This document shows, piece by piece, positions 25,183 to 33,947 of a stretch of 45,678 nucleotides of DNA (position 1 is the first letter of the stretch; every line of letters starts with the position of its first letter). Made by a program: the position numbers and the translations under genes. The DNA is taken from contig NZ_BCYZ01000035.1 of NCBI RefSeq assembly GCF_001598455.1, positions 1 to 45,678 on the forward strand, in the 5' to 3' direction. This DNA comes from Sphingomonas pruni NBRC 15498. Lineage in GTDB: Bacteria; Pseudomonadota; Alphaproteobacteria; Sphingomonadales; Sphingomonadaceae. Under the pieces are notes generated by a model. That model saw nothing but the letters and a program-made list of their open reading frames with translations, searched no databases and was not told the origin of the DNA.

Positions 25183-26133
25183 ATGGTTCCGGGGGTTTCC
25201 ATCATCGAAGCAGTGGTTTCGGGCGCGGCCAAGGGCTGGCGGCTCGATCGGGCGCTGGCCGAGGCCGTGCCGACCCTGTCACGCGAGCGGCTGAAAGCGC
25301 TCATCTCGTCGGGCGCGGTCAGCGATCCGTCGGGCACGTTGATGCGCGATCCGTCGCGAAAGCTCGCGGGCGGCGAAACTTTTACCGTCACCGTTCCCGT
25401 CCCACGACCGGCGCATAACGAAGCGCAGGACATCCCGCTCGATATCGCGTTCGAGGACGAGCATCTGATCGTGATCGACAAGCCCGCGGGGCTGGTCGTC
25501 CATCCCGCCGCCGGAAATTTCGACGGCACCTTGGTCAACGCTCTGCTCCACCATTGCGGTGGCAGCCTGTCGGGGATCGGTGGCGTCGCGCGTCCCGGAA
25601 TCGTCCATCGCATCGACAAGGATACGTCCGGCCTGATGGTCGCGGCCAAGACGGATCGCGCGCACGAAGGCCTCGCCAAGCAGTTCGCCGACCATTCGAT
25701 CGATCGCCGCTATCGTGCATTGGTCTCGGGGCATCTGATGGCCGCCAGCGGCACGGTGGATGCCCCGCTCGCGCGCAGTCCGCAGAACCGCAAGAAGGTC
25801 GCGATCGTCCGGACCGGCAAACGCGCGGTGACGCATTGGCGCAAGATCAGGAGCTTGCACGAAGCCGACCTGGTCGAGTGCAAACTGGAGACCGGCCGTA
25901 CCCACCAGGTGCGCGTGCACATGGCGTCGATCGGCCACCCCTTGATTGGAGACCCGGTTTATGGTAGAACAAAACAGGTTCACAGGAAGGTTCTGGAAAC
26001 CCTGAATTTCCGCCGCCAGGCATTGCACGCGGCGCATCTCGGGTTCATCCACCCCATCACAAGAAACGCTTTGTCGTTCGATAGTGAAATCCCAGCGGAC
26101 ATGCGGGAACTGTTCGATACACTCAGCGATTGA
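25183..26133 (+). CDS. rluD: RluA/RluD family 23S rRNA pseudouridine synthase
   Basis: The product is 316 residues with an N-terminal S4 RNA-binding domain (WRLDRALAEAVPTLSRERLKALI) and a catalytic domain with the active Asp in HRIDKDTSGLMVAAKT, then LETGRTHQVRVHMASIGHPLIGD. It isomerises uridines in the 23S rRNA, as RluD does at helix 69, and is needed for normal ribosome assembly. The start has no Shine-Dalgarno sequence. It is divergent from the JAMM gene and lies directly before rpoH, a typical alphaproteobacterial neighbour. RluD is chosen from the S4 domain and context over RluA or RluC. Confidence 0.9.
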   Translation: MVPGVSIIEAVVSGAAKGWRLDRALAEAVPTLSRERLKALISSGAVSDPSGTLMRDPSRKLAGGETFTVTVPVPRPAHNEAQDIPLDIAFEDEHLIVIDKPAGLVVHPAAGNFDGTLVNALLHHCGGSLSGIGGVARPGIVHRIDKDTSGLMVAAKTDRAHEGLAKQFADHSIDRRYRALVSGHLMAASGTVDAPLARSPQNRKKVAIVRTGKRAVTHWRKIRSLHEADLVECKLETGRTHQVRVHMASIGHPLIGDPVYGRTKQVHRKVLETLNFRRQALHAAHLGFIHPITRNALSFDSEIPADMRELFDTLSD

Positions 26134-26203
26134 GTTTTGTTGCAGTGCGGCACGTCGCCTCTGGAAGGGGCGTGACGGCTGCGAAGGTAAGGGAGACTAG
26201 ATC

Positions 26204-27106
26204 ATGGCAAATCGCAGCAACGTCCCCGCGACGATTCCTGCTCTCGGCGGAGAGGCAAGCCTCAACCGCTATCTGGCCGAGATCAAGAAGTTCCCGATCC
26301 TGACCCCGGAACAGGAATATATGCTCGCCAAACGCTTTTCGGAGCATGGCGATACCGAGGCGGCGGCGCAGCTCGTCACTTCGCACCTGCGTCTCGTGGC
26401 CAAGATCGCGATGGGCTATCGCGGCTACGGCCTGCCCGTCTCGGAACTGATCAGCGAAGGCAATATCGGCCTGATGCAGGGCGTGAAGAAGTTCGAGCCC
26501 GATCGCGGCTTCCGCCTCGCCACCTATGCAATGTGGTGGATCCGCGCCTCGATCCAGGAATTCATCCTGCGCTCGTGGAGCCTGGTGAAGATGGGCACCA
26601 CCGCCGCGCAGAAGAAGCTGTTCTTCAACCTGCGCCGGATGAAGTCGAAGCTCGATGCGTTCGAGGATGGCGATCTGAGCCCCGAAAATGTGGCCAAGAT
26701 CGCCAAGGATCTCGGCGTTACCGAGGACGAGGTCAACTCGATGAACCGCCGCATGGCGATGGGCGGCGACACGTCGCTCAACGTCTCGATGCGCGAGGAT
26801 GGCGAAGGCCAGTGGCAGGATTGGCTGCAGGACGAATCGCCCCTGCAGGATTCGGTCGTCGCAGAGGCGCAGGAGGCGGATGTCCGCCATAACCTGCTGA
26901 CCGAAGCGATGGACGGCCTCAACGAGCGCGAGCGTCACATCCTGACCGAGCGCCGGCTGACCGACGATCCCAAGACGCTCGAGGAATTGAGCCAGGTCTA
27001 TGGCGTGTCGCGCGAGCGCGTCCGCCAGATCGAGGTGCGCGCGTTCGAGAAGCTGCAGAAGGTGATGATGCGGCTGGCCGGGGAAAAGCGGCTGATCGCG
27101 GCTTGA
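26204..27106 (+). CDS. rpoH: RNA polymerase heat-shock sigma factor RpoH
   Basis: The product is 300 residues and directs RNA polymerase to heat-shock promoters. Region 1.2 (LNRYLAEIKKFPILTPEQEY), region 2 (GNIGLMQGVKKFEPDRGFRLATYAMWWIRASIQEF), the RpoH box (QKKLFFNLRRMKSKL), region 3 and region 4 (LEELSQVYGVSRERVRQIEVRAFEKL) follow in the correct order. AAGGGAG precedes the ATG. A strong hairpin follows the stop. Many alphaproteobacteria carry two rpoH genes, and I cannot tell which copy this is. Confidence 0.97.
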   Translation: MANRSNVPATIPALGGEASLNRYLAEIKKFPILTPEQEYMLAKRFSEHGDTEAAAQLVTSHLRLVAKIAMGYRGYGLPVSELISEGNIGLMQGVKKFEPDRGFRLATYAMWWIRASIQEFILRSWSLVKMGTTAAQKKLFFNLRRMKSKLDAFEDGDLSPENVAKIAKDLGVTEDEVNSMNRRMAMGGDTSLNVSMREDGEGQWQDWLQDESPLQDSVVAEAQEADVRHNLLTEAMDGLNERERHILTERRLTDDPKTLEELSQVYGVSRERVRQIEVRAFEKLQKVMMRLAGEKRLIAA

Positions 27107-27112
27107 TTACCG

Positions 27113-27161
27113 ATCAATCGGTCCCCGGCTGCCGCTGTGCGCGGCGGCCGGGGAGATTGAT
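27113..27161 (+). terminator. Hairpin terminator after rpoH
   Basis: This long imperfect inverted repeat has arms beginning ATCAATCGGTCCCCGGC and ending GCCGGGGAGATTGAT around the loop CTGTGCG. It begins seven bases after the rpoH stop. There is no long U-tract, but stem strength and placement favour termination. Confidence 0.6.
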
Positions 27162-27233
27162 CCATTATTGACCGATGTTCTTGATCCGTACTCCATGCTG
27201 AAGAATATTCCTCCGACATAACGGAGGGATAGC

Positions 27234-27917
27234 ATGGGTGCGTTGATCATAATTCTGTGGCTGGTCGGGACCCTCGCGTCGATCTGGTTCATTATCCGGC
27301 CGTCGCCCGCGCTGCCAATGTATGCGACGCGCGGCCGCGCCATCGCGACCGGGGCGGCCATCTTCATCGGCCTGCCGATCATTGGCGCCGCCACAGGCAT
27401 AACGAACATGGCGCCCAGCACGACCAAGACGACATCGACCGCGACTGCCGATTCCGGTGCTGCCGCCGACGGCAACAGCCGGGCCCCCGCTGCGCCAACC
27501 TCATCCTGGACCTATAATGAGGACAAGGACCAGATGCGCGGCACGACGGTCAAATACGCGCAAGTGCAGAGTAGCGAAAAATTTCCGAACAGCATCGGCG
27601 TAGGCGACGAGCAGAGCACGGTTCTCGAGGTGCAAAAGCAGGCCAAGGGTTATGACGTCGACATCATCAACCCCAATTTGCAATTTACCTGCAGTACGCT
27701 CGTCACCAGGCAGTTGGCGGTCAAGTTCGACGACGGCCCGATCGAACATTATAACTGCACCGGTTCGGTCGGAGACAAGTTCGGGCTGGCGTTCCTTACC
27801 AAGGGCGATGGGTTCGTTTCCAAGCTGCGAACCGCCAAGCGCGTGATGATCGAGGCCGAGGTATTCCAGCGCGGCAATGTGCAGATGAGCTTCAACGTCG
27901 CCGGCTTCACGCTCTGA
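27234..27917 (+). CDS. Membrane-anchored protein of unknown function
   Basis: The product is 227 residues. There are two hydrophobic spans at the N-terminus (2-22 and 38-58), an Ala/Thr/Ser-rich linker (about 60-95) and a beta-rich soluble domain of about 130 residues with a conserved-looking Cys pair (QFTCSTL and HYNCTGS). The order suggests a periplasmic or surface domain tethered in the inner membrane, perhaps with a disulfide. CGGAGGG supports the start. No family is recognised. It stands alone between the rpoH terminator and the amine oxidase gene. Confidence 0.75.
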   Translation: MGALIIILWLVGTLASIWFIIRPSPALPMYATRGRAIATGAAIFIGLPIIGAATGITNMAPSTTKTTSTATADSGAAADGNSRAPAAPTSSWTYNEDKDQMRGTTVKYAQVQSSEKFPNSIGVGDEQSTVLEVQKQAKGYDVDIINPNLQFTCSTLVTRQLAVKFDDGPIEHYNCTGSVGDKFGLAFLTKGDGFVSKLRTAKRVMIEAEVFQRGNVQMSFNVAGFTL

Positions 27918-27959
27918 CGCTCATCGTCGGGTTGCGGGCTGACCGCCGCCCGATTCGCT

Positions 27960-27965
27960 CTATAG
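27960..27965 (+). promoter_or_regulatory. CTATAG box, probable -10 before the oxidase–MtgA gene
   Basis: CTATAG ends seven bases before the ATG at 27973. No Shine-Dalgarno sequence is seen, so a leaderless message is likely. It is embedded in the short palindrome GCTCTATAGAGC, which could also be an operator. Confidence 0.45.
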
Positions 27966-27972
27966 AGCGATC

Positions 27973-29991
27973 ATGAGCAGCAAGTTCGTCGTTATCGGAG
28001 GAGGCGCCGCCGGTATCGCTGCCGCGCGGCGTATCCTCGATTCAAGCGCCGACGTGTTGTTGCTCGAAGCAAGCGGGCGGATCGGTGGACGGGCGCACAC
28101 TGTCCGCGTCGGCCGTGAGGCGCTCGATCTCGGCTGTGCGTGGCTGCATTCAGCCGATCGCAATCCCTGGACGCGGATCGCGCTGGCGGAAGGGTTCCAG
28201 ATCGACCGCACGCCGGCGCACTGGCGCGAACAATGGCGCGATGTCGGGTTTCCGCCCGCCGATCAGGAAGCATTCCAGGCGGCATATCGGCAATTCTCCG
28301 AGCGCGCTCTGGCCTATCGCAACGGGCCCGATCGGCCGCTGTCCGACTTCATCCAGCCCGATAATCCGTGGCGCCCGCTGATCGATGCGATTTCGGGTTA
28401 TGCCAATGGCGCGAACCTGGGCGCCGTCTCGCTGCACGACTGGGCGGCGTATGAAGACGCCGCGAGCGACGACAATTGGCGCCTGGTCGAGGGCTATGGC
28501 ACGCTCATCGCCGCTTACGGCAAGCGCCTGCCCGTCCGGCTCGATTGCCCCGTGTCGAGGATAGACCATCGCGGTCCACGCCTGCGCCTCGTGACGCCGC
28601 AAGGACTGATCGAGGCGGACCGCGTGATCGTCGCCGTGCCAACGCCGATCATTGCCGACGGCGACCTGACATTCGATCCGCCGATCGCCGCCAAGCATGA
28701 GGCCGCAGCGGCGCTTCCGCTCGGACTCGCCGACAAGATCTTCCTGGGCATTCGCGGCGAAGATTATCCGCACAATGCTCATGTGATCGGCAACCCGCAT
28801 GCGGCATGCACCGCCAGCTATCAGATCGGCTATCTCGGCCGGCCGGTGGTCGAAGCCTTTTTCGGCGGCGACTGCGCCGAGGCGATCGAGCGCGAAAGCG
28901 ACCTTGGCGCCGCCGATTTCGCGATCGGTGAGCTCGCCCGCCTGCTCGGCAACGACTGGCGATTGCGGCTCCAGCCGCTCGCCCGGACGCGCTGGCGCGC
29001 CGAACGCTTCATTCGCGGCAGCTATTCGCATGCCCGGGTCGGCCAGGCCGGGCAGCGCCGGGTGCTCGCCCAGCCGCACGACGATCGCATCTTCTTTGCC
29101 GGCGAGGCTTGTTCGGCGAGCGATTTCTCCACCGCGCATGGCGCGTACGAGACCGGCATCGCCGCTGCTGACGACGCTCTTGCCGCCGACCGCCGACCGC
29201 GGATAGTGGCGAGCATGCCGTTGATGACGGCGCCCTCGCCCAACCCGAGCGACATCGCGACGACACAGGCCGATTCCGATCCCATGCCCGCCCGAGCCAA
29301 ACCCCGACGCCCCTTCCTACGCCGCCTGTTCGGCTGGATCTGGAAAGGCGCGCTCGCCTTCCTGATCGTCAGCGTGCTGTGGGTCGGCATCTACCGCTTC
29401 ATCAACCCGCCCTTCACCTTCACGATGCTGGGCGACGTGCTGCACGGGCAGTTGATCACCAAGCAATGGATGTCGATCGACCGCATGGACCCCAACATGC
29501 CCCGCGCCGCGATCGCGGGCGAGGATGCGCGCTTCTGCCTGCACGACGGGTTCGACTTCAACGCGCTCAGGCAGGCCTATCAGCGCAACCAGAAAGGCGG
29601 CCGCATCCGCGGTGGATCGACGATCAGCCAGCAGACCGCGAAGAACGTCTTCCTGATCCAGGGCGGGGGCTATGTCCGCAAGGGGTTCGAGGCGTGGTTC
29701 ACCTTCCTGATCGAGCATCTGTGGGGCAAGCGCCGGATCATGGAAGTCTATCTCAACGTCGCCGAGACGGGGATCGGCACCTACGGCGCCAATGCCGGGT
29801 CGATCCGCTATTTCGGCCACGACGCGTCGCGCATGTCGCCGACCGAGGCGGGGCGCATCGCCGCGGTCCTGCCGCTGCCCAAGAAGCGCGCCGCGATCGA
29901 CCCGCGCGGCTTCGTCCGCCGTCATGGCAACGCGCTGGCGAAGTACGTCAACGTGGTGCGCGGCAACGGGCTCGACAGCTGCGTGCGGTAG
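27973..29991 (+). CDS. Flavin amine oxidase-like domain fused in frame to monofunctional transglycosylase MtgA
   Basis: A single 672-codon frame joins two proteins. Residues 1-405 are an FAD-dependent amine oxidase-like enzyme: FVVIGGGAAGIAAARRIL, EASGRIGGRAHTV, and the C-terminal FAD motif FFAGEACSASDFSTAHGAYE. Residues from about 438 are a GT51 transglycosylase: a membrane anchor (about 450-472), then EDARFCLHDGFD, GGSTISQQTAKN and EVYLNVAETGIGTYGA, which polymerise lipid II glycan strands. No stop separates them. Methionines at 415, 418 and 438 could start MtgA separately. One frame over, a TAG at 29204 would end the oxidase, so a one-base slip in the GCCGACC repeats could have made the fusion. 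Real fusion, frameshift and sequencing error all remain possible. Confidence 0.82.
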   Translation: MSSKFVVIGGGAAGIAAARRILDSSADVLLLEASGRIGGRAHTVRVGREALDLGCAWLHSADRNPWTRIALAEGFQIDRTPAHWREQWRDVGFPPADQEAFQAAYRQFSERALAYRNGPDRPLSDFIQPDNPWRPLIDAISGYANGANLGAVSLHDWAAYEDAASDDNWRLVEGYGTLIAAYGKRLPVRLDCPVSRIDHRGPRLRLVTPQGLIEADRVIVAVPTPIIADGDLTFDPPIAAKHEAAAALPLGLADKIFLGIRGEDYPHNAHVIGNPHAACTASYQIGYLGRPVVEAFFGGDCAEAIERESDLGAADFAIGELARLLGNDWRLRLQPLARTRWRAERFIRGSYSHARVGQAGQRRVLAQPHDDRIFFAGEACSASDFSTAHGAYETGIAAADDALAADRRPRIVASMPLMTAPSPNPSDIATTQADSDPMPARAKPRRPFLRRLFGWIWKGALAFLIVSVLWVGIYRFINPPFTFTMLGDVLHGQLITKQWMSIDRMDPNMPRAAIAGEDARFCLHDGFDFNALRQAYQRNQKGGRIRGGSTISQQTAKNVFLIQGGGYVRKGFEAWFTFLIEHLWGKRRIMEVYLNVAETGIGTYGANAGSIRYFGHDASRMSPTEAGRIAAVLPLPKKRAAIDPRGFVRRHGNALAKYVNVVRGNGLDSCVR

Positions 29992-30138
29992 TTTCGCATA
30001 AGCGCGAAAGCGCCAATCCGACCCACTGGGGCATACCTGTTCGGACCTGTGTGAATGTCCACTAGTGGTGGGAAGCGGACCGTCTGTTTTTGGTGGGGCG
30101 ATGCTGGAAAGCCGCCCTTCGAACCAAAGTCTGTCGCG

Positions 30139-30675
30139 CTAACTCTCGCATTCGATGCCGCGCAGTCTCAGACTTCGGCACACTCGATCAAGAACCAAGT
30201 CATTGTCGAGATCGTCCACGAAGAATTGTCCGCGAGCCAGAGCCGCCATTCCGCTCGGGAGGCCATATAACGCTCCCCTATTTGCAGCAGAGCCTTCGAG
30301 ATAGTACGCGAATGGGTTATCGGCGTTGATGTGCGGATCGTAGGCAAGCGGATGCTCCTCGACCCATCGCCCGAACTGCTTCCTGATCTTTGCAACGTCA
30401 GGGAACTGGCTAACGGGCATCGGCAGGAAATGGACTGATCCAGTTGTCCACATCACCCCACGACGAAATGACGGCGTGATCACCGTTACTACTGGCGATC
30501 GAGAGCCATCAATCGATCCGTCAACCTTCAGCGCGAGTGGTCCGGCGGCCCGAAAATAGAGCGTGTAGCCCTTCGCTGACGCAATCTCTTCTGGCGGACT
30601 TGGCAAAGCTCGAAACCATTGAAGCACTTCGCTGCTTTGGCAGGGTTCCTCAACAAACCAGAACGAAGCCGGCAT
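30139..30675 (-). CDS. Conserved hypothetical soluble protein
   Basis: The product is 178 residues and predicted cytosolic, with no signal or membrane span. Notable segments are SFWFVEEPCQSSEVLQWFRA at the N-terminus, TPSFRRGVMWTTGSVHFLP in the middle and FAYYLEGSAANRG near the C-terminus. I recall similar uncharacterised proteins scattered among proteobacteria, with no assigned function. The start at 30675 has AAGG about 12 bases upstream. Methionine 30705 would add ten residues. The gene and its surroundings (29992-30871) have lower GC and weaker codon bias than the neighbours, suggesting later acquisition. Confidence 0.65.
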   Translation of the reverse strand: MPASFWFVEEPCQSSEVLQWFRALPSPPEEIASAKGYTLYFRAAGPLALKVDGSIDGSRSPVVTVITPSFRRGVMWTTGSVHFLPMPVSQFPDVAKIRKQFGRWVEEHPLAYDPHINADNPFAYYLEGSAANRGALYGLPSGMAALARGQFFVDDLDNDLVLDRVCRSLRLRGIECES

Positions 30676-30871
30676 GACGTGCCTATCCTTTAGACCATCC
30701 CGCACATTTCGTCGGGAAGGTCTGATTTATGGGCCTCGCCGGCTGTCGCGCAATGTCTTCCATTGGGGTCGCTTGCTGCCGTGCCGTTCGATCAGGCCGC
30801 AGCACCAGCCAAATGTACGGTTGCACGTAAATCCCGCTCTCGCGGTCAATGCGCAATCTGCGGTGATCCGC

Positions 30872-31195
30872 TCAGAACGGCAGCTTGAACCCTGGCGGCA
30901 GCGGCAGGCCCTGCGTCATCTTCGCCATTTCAGCGTTCGATGCCGCATCGGCCTTTGCCCGCGCGTCGTTGAACGCGGCGACGATCAGATCCTCGAGCAT
31001 CTGCTTCTCGGACGGCTGGAGCAGCGACGGATCGATGTCGACGCCGATGATGCGGCCCTTGGCCGAGGCTTTGACCTTGACCATGCCGCCACCCGAGGCG
31101 CCCTCGACCTCGATCTGGTCGAGCCCGTCCTGCGCCTTGGCCAGTTCGGCCTGGACGTTCTGCGCCATCGCCATGATGTCTTCGAGACTCTTCAT
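30872..31195 (-). CDS. ybaB: YbaB/EbfC family nucleoid-associated protein
   Basis: The product is 107 residues of the small DNA-binding YbaB/EbfC family: MKSLEDIMAMAQNVQAELAK, the conserved SGGGMVKVKASAKGRIIGV and a C-terminal helix. Dimers bind DNA and may help recombination or nucleoid structure. The ATG overlaps the dnaX stop by four bases, the classical dnaX–ybaB pair. The upstream part of the same frame is antisense-like and lacks family similarity. Confidence 0.95.
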   Translation of the reverse strand: MKSLEDIMAMAQNVQAELAKAQDGLDQIEVEGASGGGMVKVKASAKGRIIGVDIDPSLLQPSEKQMLEDLIVAAFNDARAKADAASNAEMAKMTQGLPLPPGFKLPF

Positions 31196-32826
31196 CCCAG
31201 TGCTTCCTTGTTGATGCGTTCGAGCACCGCGTCGGGGAATGTCTCCAACGCTGCCTTCACGATGGGGGTTTCCATGACCGCGGCGCGTTCCGCCTCTTCC
31301 TCGGCCTTGCGGCGTTCGGCAAGCGTCGCCTCGCCCTCGGCGTCCTCGGTCGTAACTTTCCACTTGGCGCCGGTCAGCTCGCCCAGCCTCCCCGCGAGAG
31401 TCGTCGGCAGATCCGCCGGCAAGGGCCGCGATGTGCTGAGCACCAGCTCGGGCGCCTCGTAGCGCACCACCCTGGCATTGGCGGTCAAATGCGACAGCAG
31501 AGCGCCGCCGCCATTGGCTCGGACCAATTCGACCATCGCGTCGAAACTGGCGGGCAGTGTCTGGACGGCAACGGGAGCGGGAGCGGACGACGGGGCGGTG
31601 CTCGTCGAGGGCGGCGCGACCGATGGCGGGATGCCCGACGCTATCTGCCGCGCGAGTTCGCCGGGATCGGGCAGGCTGGAGGCATGGACGACGCGGAGCA
31701 ACGCCATTTCGCCGGCCTCGATCGGCAATGCGGCGCGCGCGACTTCTTCATGCCCCTTGAGCATCAATTGCCACAGCCGGTGAAGCGCCGGGAACGACAG
31801 TAACCGCGCCCAGCCCTGATAGGCGTCGCGCTCTTCCGCCGATTGCGCAGGATCGGCATCGCCGCCCAGCTTTGCCAGGGTCACCGCGTGGACCGTCTCG
31901 AGCAACCCGCGCAGTACCGATTGCGGGTCGACGCCGAGATCATATTGCCGGCGCAACGCGGCGAGCGCACCGGGTGCGTCGCTGTCGAGCAATAACGCGA
32001 ACAAGTCCCGAATCGCGGCACGGTCCGATAGGCCGAGCATCGCGCGCACGGCAGTCGCGGTCACGCCGCCGCCTTCCATCCCGGCATGCGCGATCGCCTG
32101 GTCGAGGATCGAGAGACCGTCGCGCGCCGATCCGTCCGCAGCGCGCGCAACCAGCGCCAGCGCCTCTGGCTCCGCTTCGGCCCCTTCGAGTTCGGCGACG
32201 TACGCGAAATGCGCCGCCAATTTGTCCGCCGGAATGCGCCTGAGGTCGAACCGCTGGCACCGCGACAGAACGGTCACCGGCACCTTTTGCACTTCGGTCG
32301 TCGCGAGAAGAAACTTCACATGTTCAGGAGGTTCTTCCAATGTCTTCAGAAGTGCGTTGAACGCATTCTTCGACAACATGTGGACTTCGTCGATGATGTA
32401 GATCTTGAACCGCGCTCCGAAGGCGGCGAGCCGGGCGGCGTCGATCACCGCGCGCATATCGTCGACGCCGGTATGGCTGGCGGCGTCCATTTCGATCACG
32501 TCGATATTGCGGCCTTCGGCAATCGAGACGCAGGGCTCGCACACACCGCAGGGGTCGATCGTCGGGCCGCCCTGCCCGTCCGGGCCGATGCAATTGAGCG
32601 CTTTGGCGATGAGCCGCGCGGTCGAGGTCTTGCCGACCCCGCGCACGCCGGTCAGCAGAAAGGCGTGCGCCAGCCGCCCGCGCCGAATCGCGTTGCCCAA
32701 GGTCTGGACCATCGCGTCCTGGCCGATCAGCTGATCGAAATTCTGCGGCCGGTACTTGCGCGCGAGCACGCGGTACGCGGTATCCTTTGGCTGCGGCGGC
32801 TCGCCGAGATCGAAAGAGTCGGACAT
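31192..32826 (-). CDS. dnaX: DNA polymerase III subunits gamma/tau
   Basis: DnaX is the ATPase of the clamp loader. The 544 residues have the start YRVLARKYRPQNFDQLIGQ, Walker A GVRGVGKTSTA near 62, a zinc-binding Cys cluster (DPCGVCEPCV), Walker B IYIIDEVHML and the SRC motif SRCQRFDLRR. A proline/alanine linker (about 395-430) and a tau-like C-domain follow. A GTG directly before (32829) could also serve as start. No strong frameshift heptamer for a separate gamma form was noticed, but I did not search exhaustively. A TAGATAG sequence lies just upstream, in place of a ribosome site. Confidence 0.95.
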   Translation of the reverse strand: MSDSFDLGEPPQPKDTAYRVLARKYRPQNFDQLIGQDAMVQTLGNAIRRGRLAHAFLLTGVRGVGKTSTARLIAKALNCIGPDGQGGPTIDPCGVCEPCVSIAEGRNIDVIEMDAASHTGVDDMRAVIDAARLAAFGARFKIYIIDEVHMLSKNAFNALLKTLEEPPEHVKFLLATTEVQKVPVTVLSRCQRFDLRRIPADKLAAHFAYVAELEGAEAEPEALALVARAADGSARDGLSILDQAIAHAGMEGGGVTATAVRAMLGLSDRAAIRDLFALLLDSDAPGALAALRRQYDLGVDPQSVLRGLLETVHAVTLAKLGGDADPAQSAEERDAYQGWARLLSFPALHRLWQLMLKGHEEVARAALPIEAGEMALLRVVHASSLPDPGELARQIASGIPPSVAPPSTSTAPSSAPAPVAVQTLPASFDAMVELVRANGGGALLSHLTANARVVRYEAPELVLSTSRPLPADLPTTLAGRLGELTGAKWKVTTEDAEGEATLAERRKAEEEAERAAVMETPIVKAALETFPDAVLERINKEALG

Positions 32827-32866
32827 CACCGCCTATCTAGGGTCGGCGAGCCTGAATGTCGAAGCC

Positions 32867-33217
32867 TTACCAGCGACGGAAGCACACGCGATGTGGCCGG
32901 CCCCAGCGCCACGAGGTGCGGCACACGAGCCGCGATCCGCGCCAGCGATACGGACGTCCATAGCCGTAACGCGGGCGATAATAGCCGCGACGCCAGCCCG
33001 AGCGGTAACCGCCGTGCCAGCCGCGATTGCCGTTGCGCCAGCCATAATGGCGGCCACGATCGCGATATTGATCGGCCGTGGCGGCCGTGCCCGACGGCTG
33101 GGTCAGTGGCGTCGCGATCGAGGCTGGCTTGGTCAGCGCGGTTTCCGCTGCGGCGGGAGTAACGGCCGAAACGCCGGCGAGGGCCAGCAGCACGGCGAAT
33201 ATTTGAACGATACGCAT
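32867..33217 (-). CDS. Small exported Arg/Gly/Tyr-rich basic protein
   Basis: The product is 116 residues with a clear signal peptide (MRIVQIFAVLLALAGVSA...AAA). The mature part is very basic and rich in Arg, Gly, Tyr and Trp (GWRRGYYRPRYGYGRPYR) and ends in LVCRTSWRWGRPHRVC. This Cys pair and its spacing match the end of the small exported protein at 33948-34148. Periplasmic or surface location is inferred. An RNA-, polysaccharide- or metal-binding role is possible, but nothing specific is known. Confidence 0.75.
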   Translation of the reverse strand: MRIVQIFAVLLALAGVSAVTPAAAETALTKPASIATPLTQPSGTAATADQYRDRGRHYGWRNGNRGWHGGYRSGWRRGYYRPRYGYGRPYRWRGSRLVCRTSWRWGRPHRVCFRRW

Positions 33218-33384
33218 ACAGGACTCCTTTCCTTGTAGGTCAGAGGCACTGTCGCAATGCGCGAAGGCGCCGCCGTGTTCCGCTACCGTATCAAAATCCA
33301 GATCTTAGTCGATTGATTAGCCGCATTCTGGATGCAACTCATCTGCCCCACTGCGCGACGCATTTTTTGCGAAGGAGACGAGAC

Positions 33385-33798
33385 TTGATCCGACCCCGCA
33401 CTCTAATCCTGTCGCTCGCATTGGCGATCGGGACCATCCCGGCAGCCGCAGCGGAGACCGCGCCGGCGCCGCTCTACCAGTTACGCGCCTATCAATTATT
33501 CGAACCCAGCAAGGCCGTGTTCAATGCCCGGTTTCGCGACCATGCCATGGCGATCATGCGGCGGCACGGCTTCGACATCGTCGCGACTTGGGAGGCGTCT
33601 CGCGACGGCAAGCCCGAGTTCGTCTATCTGCTGCGGTGGAAGGACGAAGCGACGATGAAGGCGTCGTGGGCCGCATTCCGGGCCGACGAGGAATGGAGTC
33701 GGACCAAGCGCGAGACGAACTCTCCCGACGCGCCGATCATGGGCGAGATCGAGGATCGCACGATGCGGCTGACCGACTATTCGCCGCGATTTCCTTGA
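33385..33798 (+). CDS. NIPSNAP family protein with signal peptide
   Basis: The product is 137 residues. After a signal-like N-terminus (IRPRTLILSLALAIGTIPAAAA) comes a ferredoxin-like alpha/beta domain of the NIPSNAP type: LYQLRAYQLF, then RFRDHAMAIMRRHGF, VYLLRWKDEATMKASWAAF. Function of the family in bacteria is not defined. The best start is TTG at 33385, seven bases after AAGGAG. The frame is open to 33313, but that extension has no signal-peptide character. It ends three bases before ffs, on the opposite strand. Confidence 0.8.
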   Translation: MIRPRTLILSLALAIGTIPAAAAETAPAPLYQLRAYQLFEPSKAVFNARFRDHAMAIMRRHGFDIVATWEASRDGKPEFVYLLRWKDEATMKASWAAFRADEEWSRTKRETNSPDAPIMGEIEDRTMRLTDYSPRFP

Positions 33799-33800
33799 GA

Positions 33801-33898
33801 TGGGTGGGAGCCGGAACGACCCGCAACGAAATCGTTACGGCTGCTTCCTTCCGGACCTGACCGGGTTGGCGACGATTGCGTCCGCCCGACTCCCGCCG
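33801..33898 (-). ncRNA. ffs: Signal recognition particle RNA (4.5S type)
   Basis: The minus strand carries the highly conserved SRP domain IV loop (GGTCAGGTCCGGAAGGAAGC then AGCC) flanked by long pairing arms: GGGAGTCGGGCGG at the 5' side pairs with CCGGCTCCCACCC at the 3' side. About 98 nt is the usual short bacterial SRP RNA. It binds Ffh to target membrane proteins during translation. Ends are accurate to a few bases. Its place near dnaX–ybaB is a common arrangement. Confidence 0.95.
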
Positions 33899-33947
33899 CG
33901 CATATGGCGGGATCGAGCGGCGCTTTCAAGCAATTAGAATTTGGCGC

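Noticed and set aside
30055..30329. Open frames of 71 and 79 codons on the plus strand near 30.1-30.3 kb
   Set aside because: They are mostly antisense to the hypothetical gene at 30139, and no ribosome site or domain was found.
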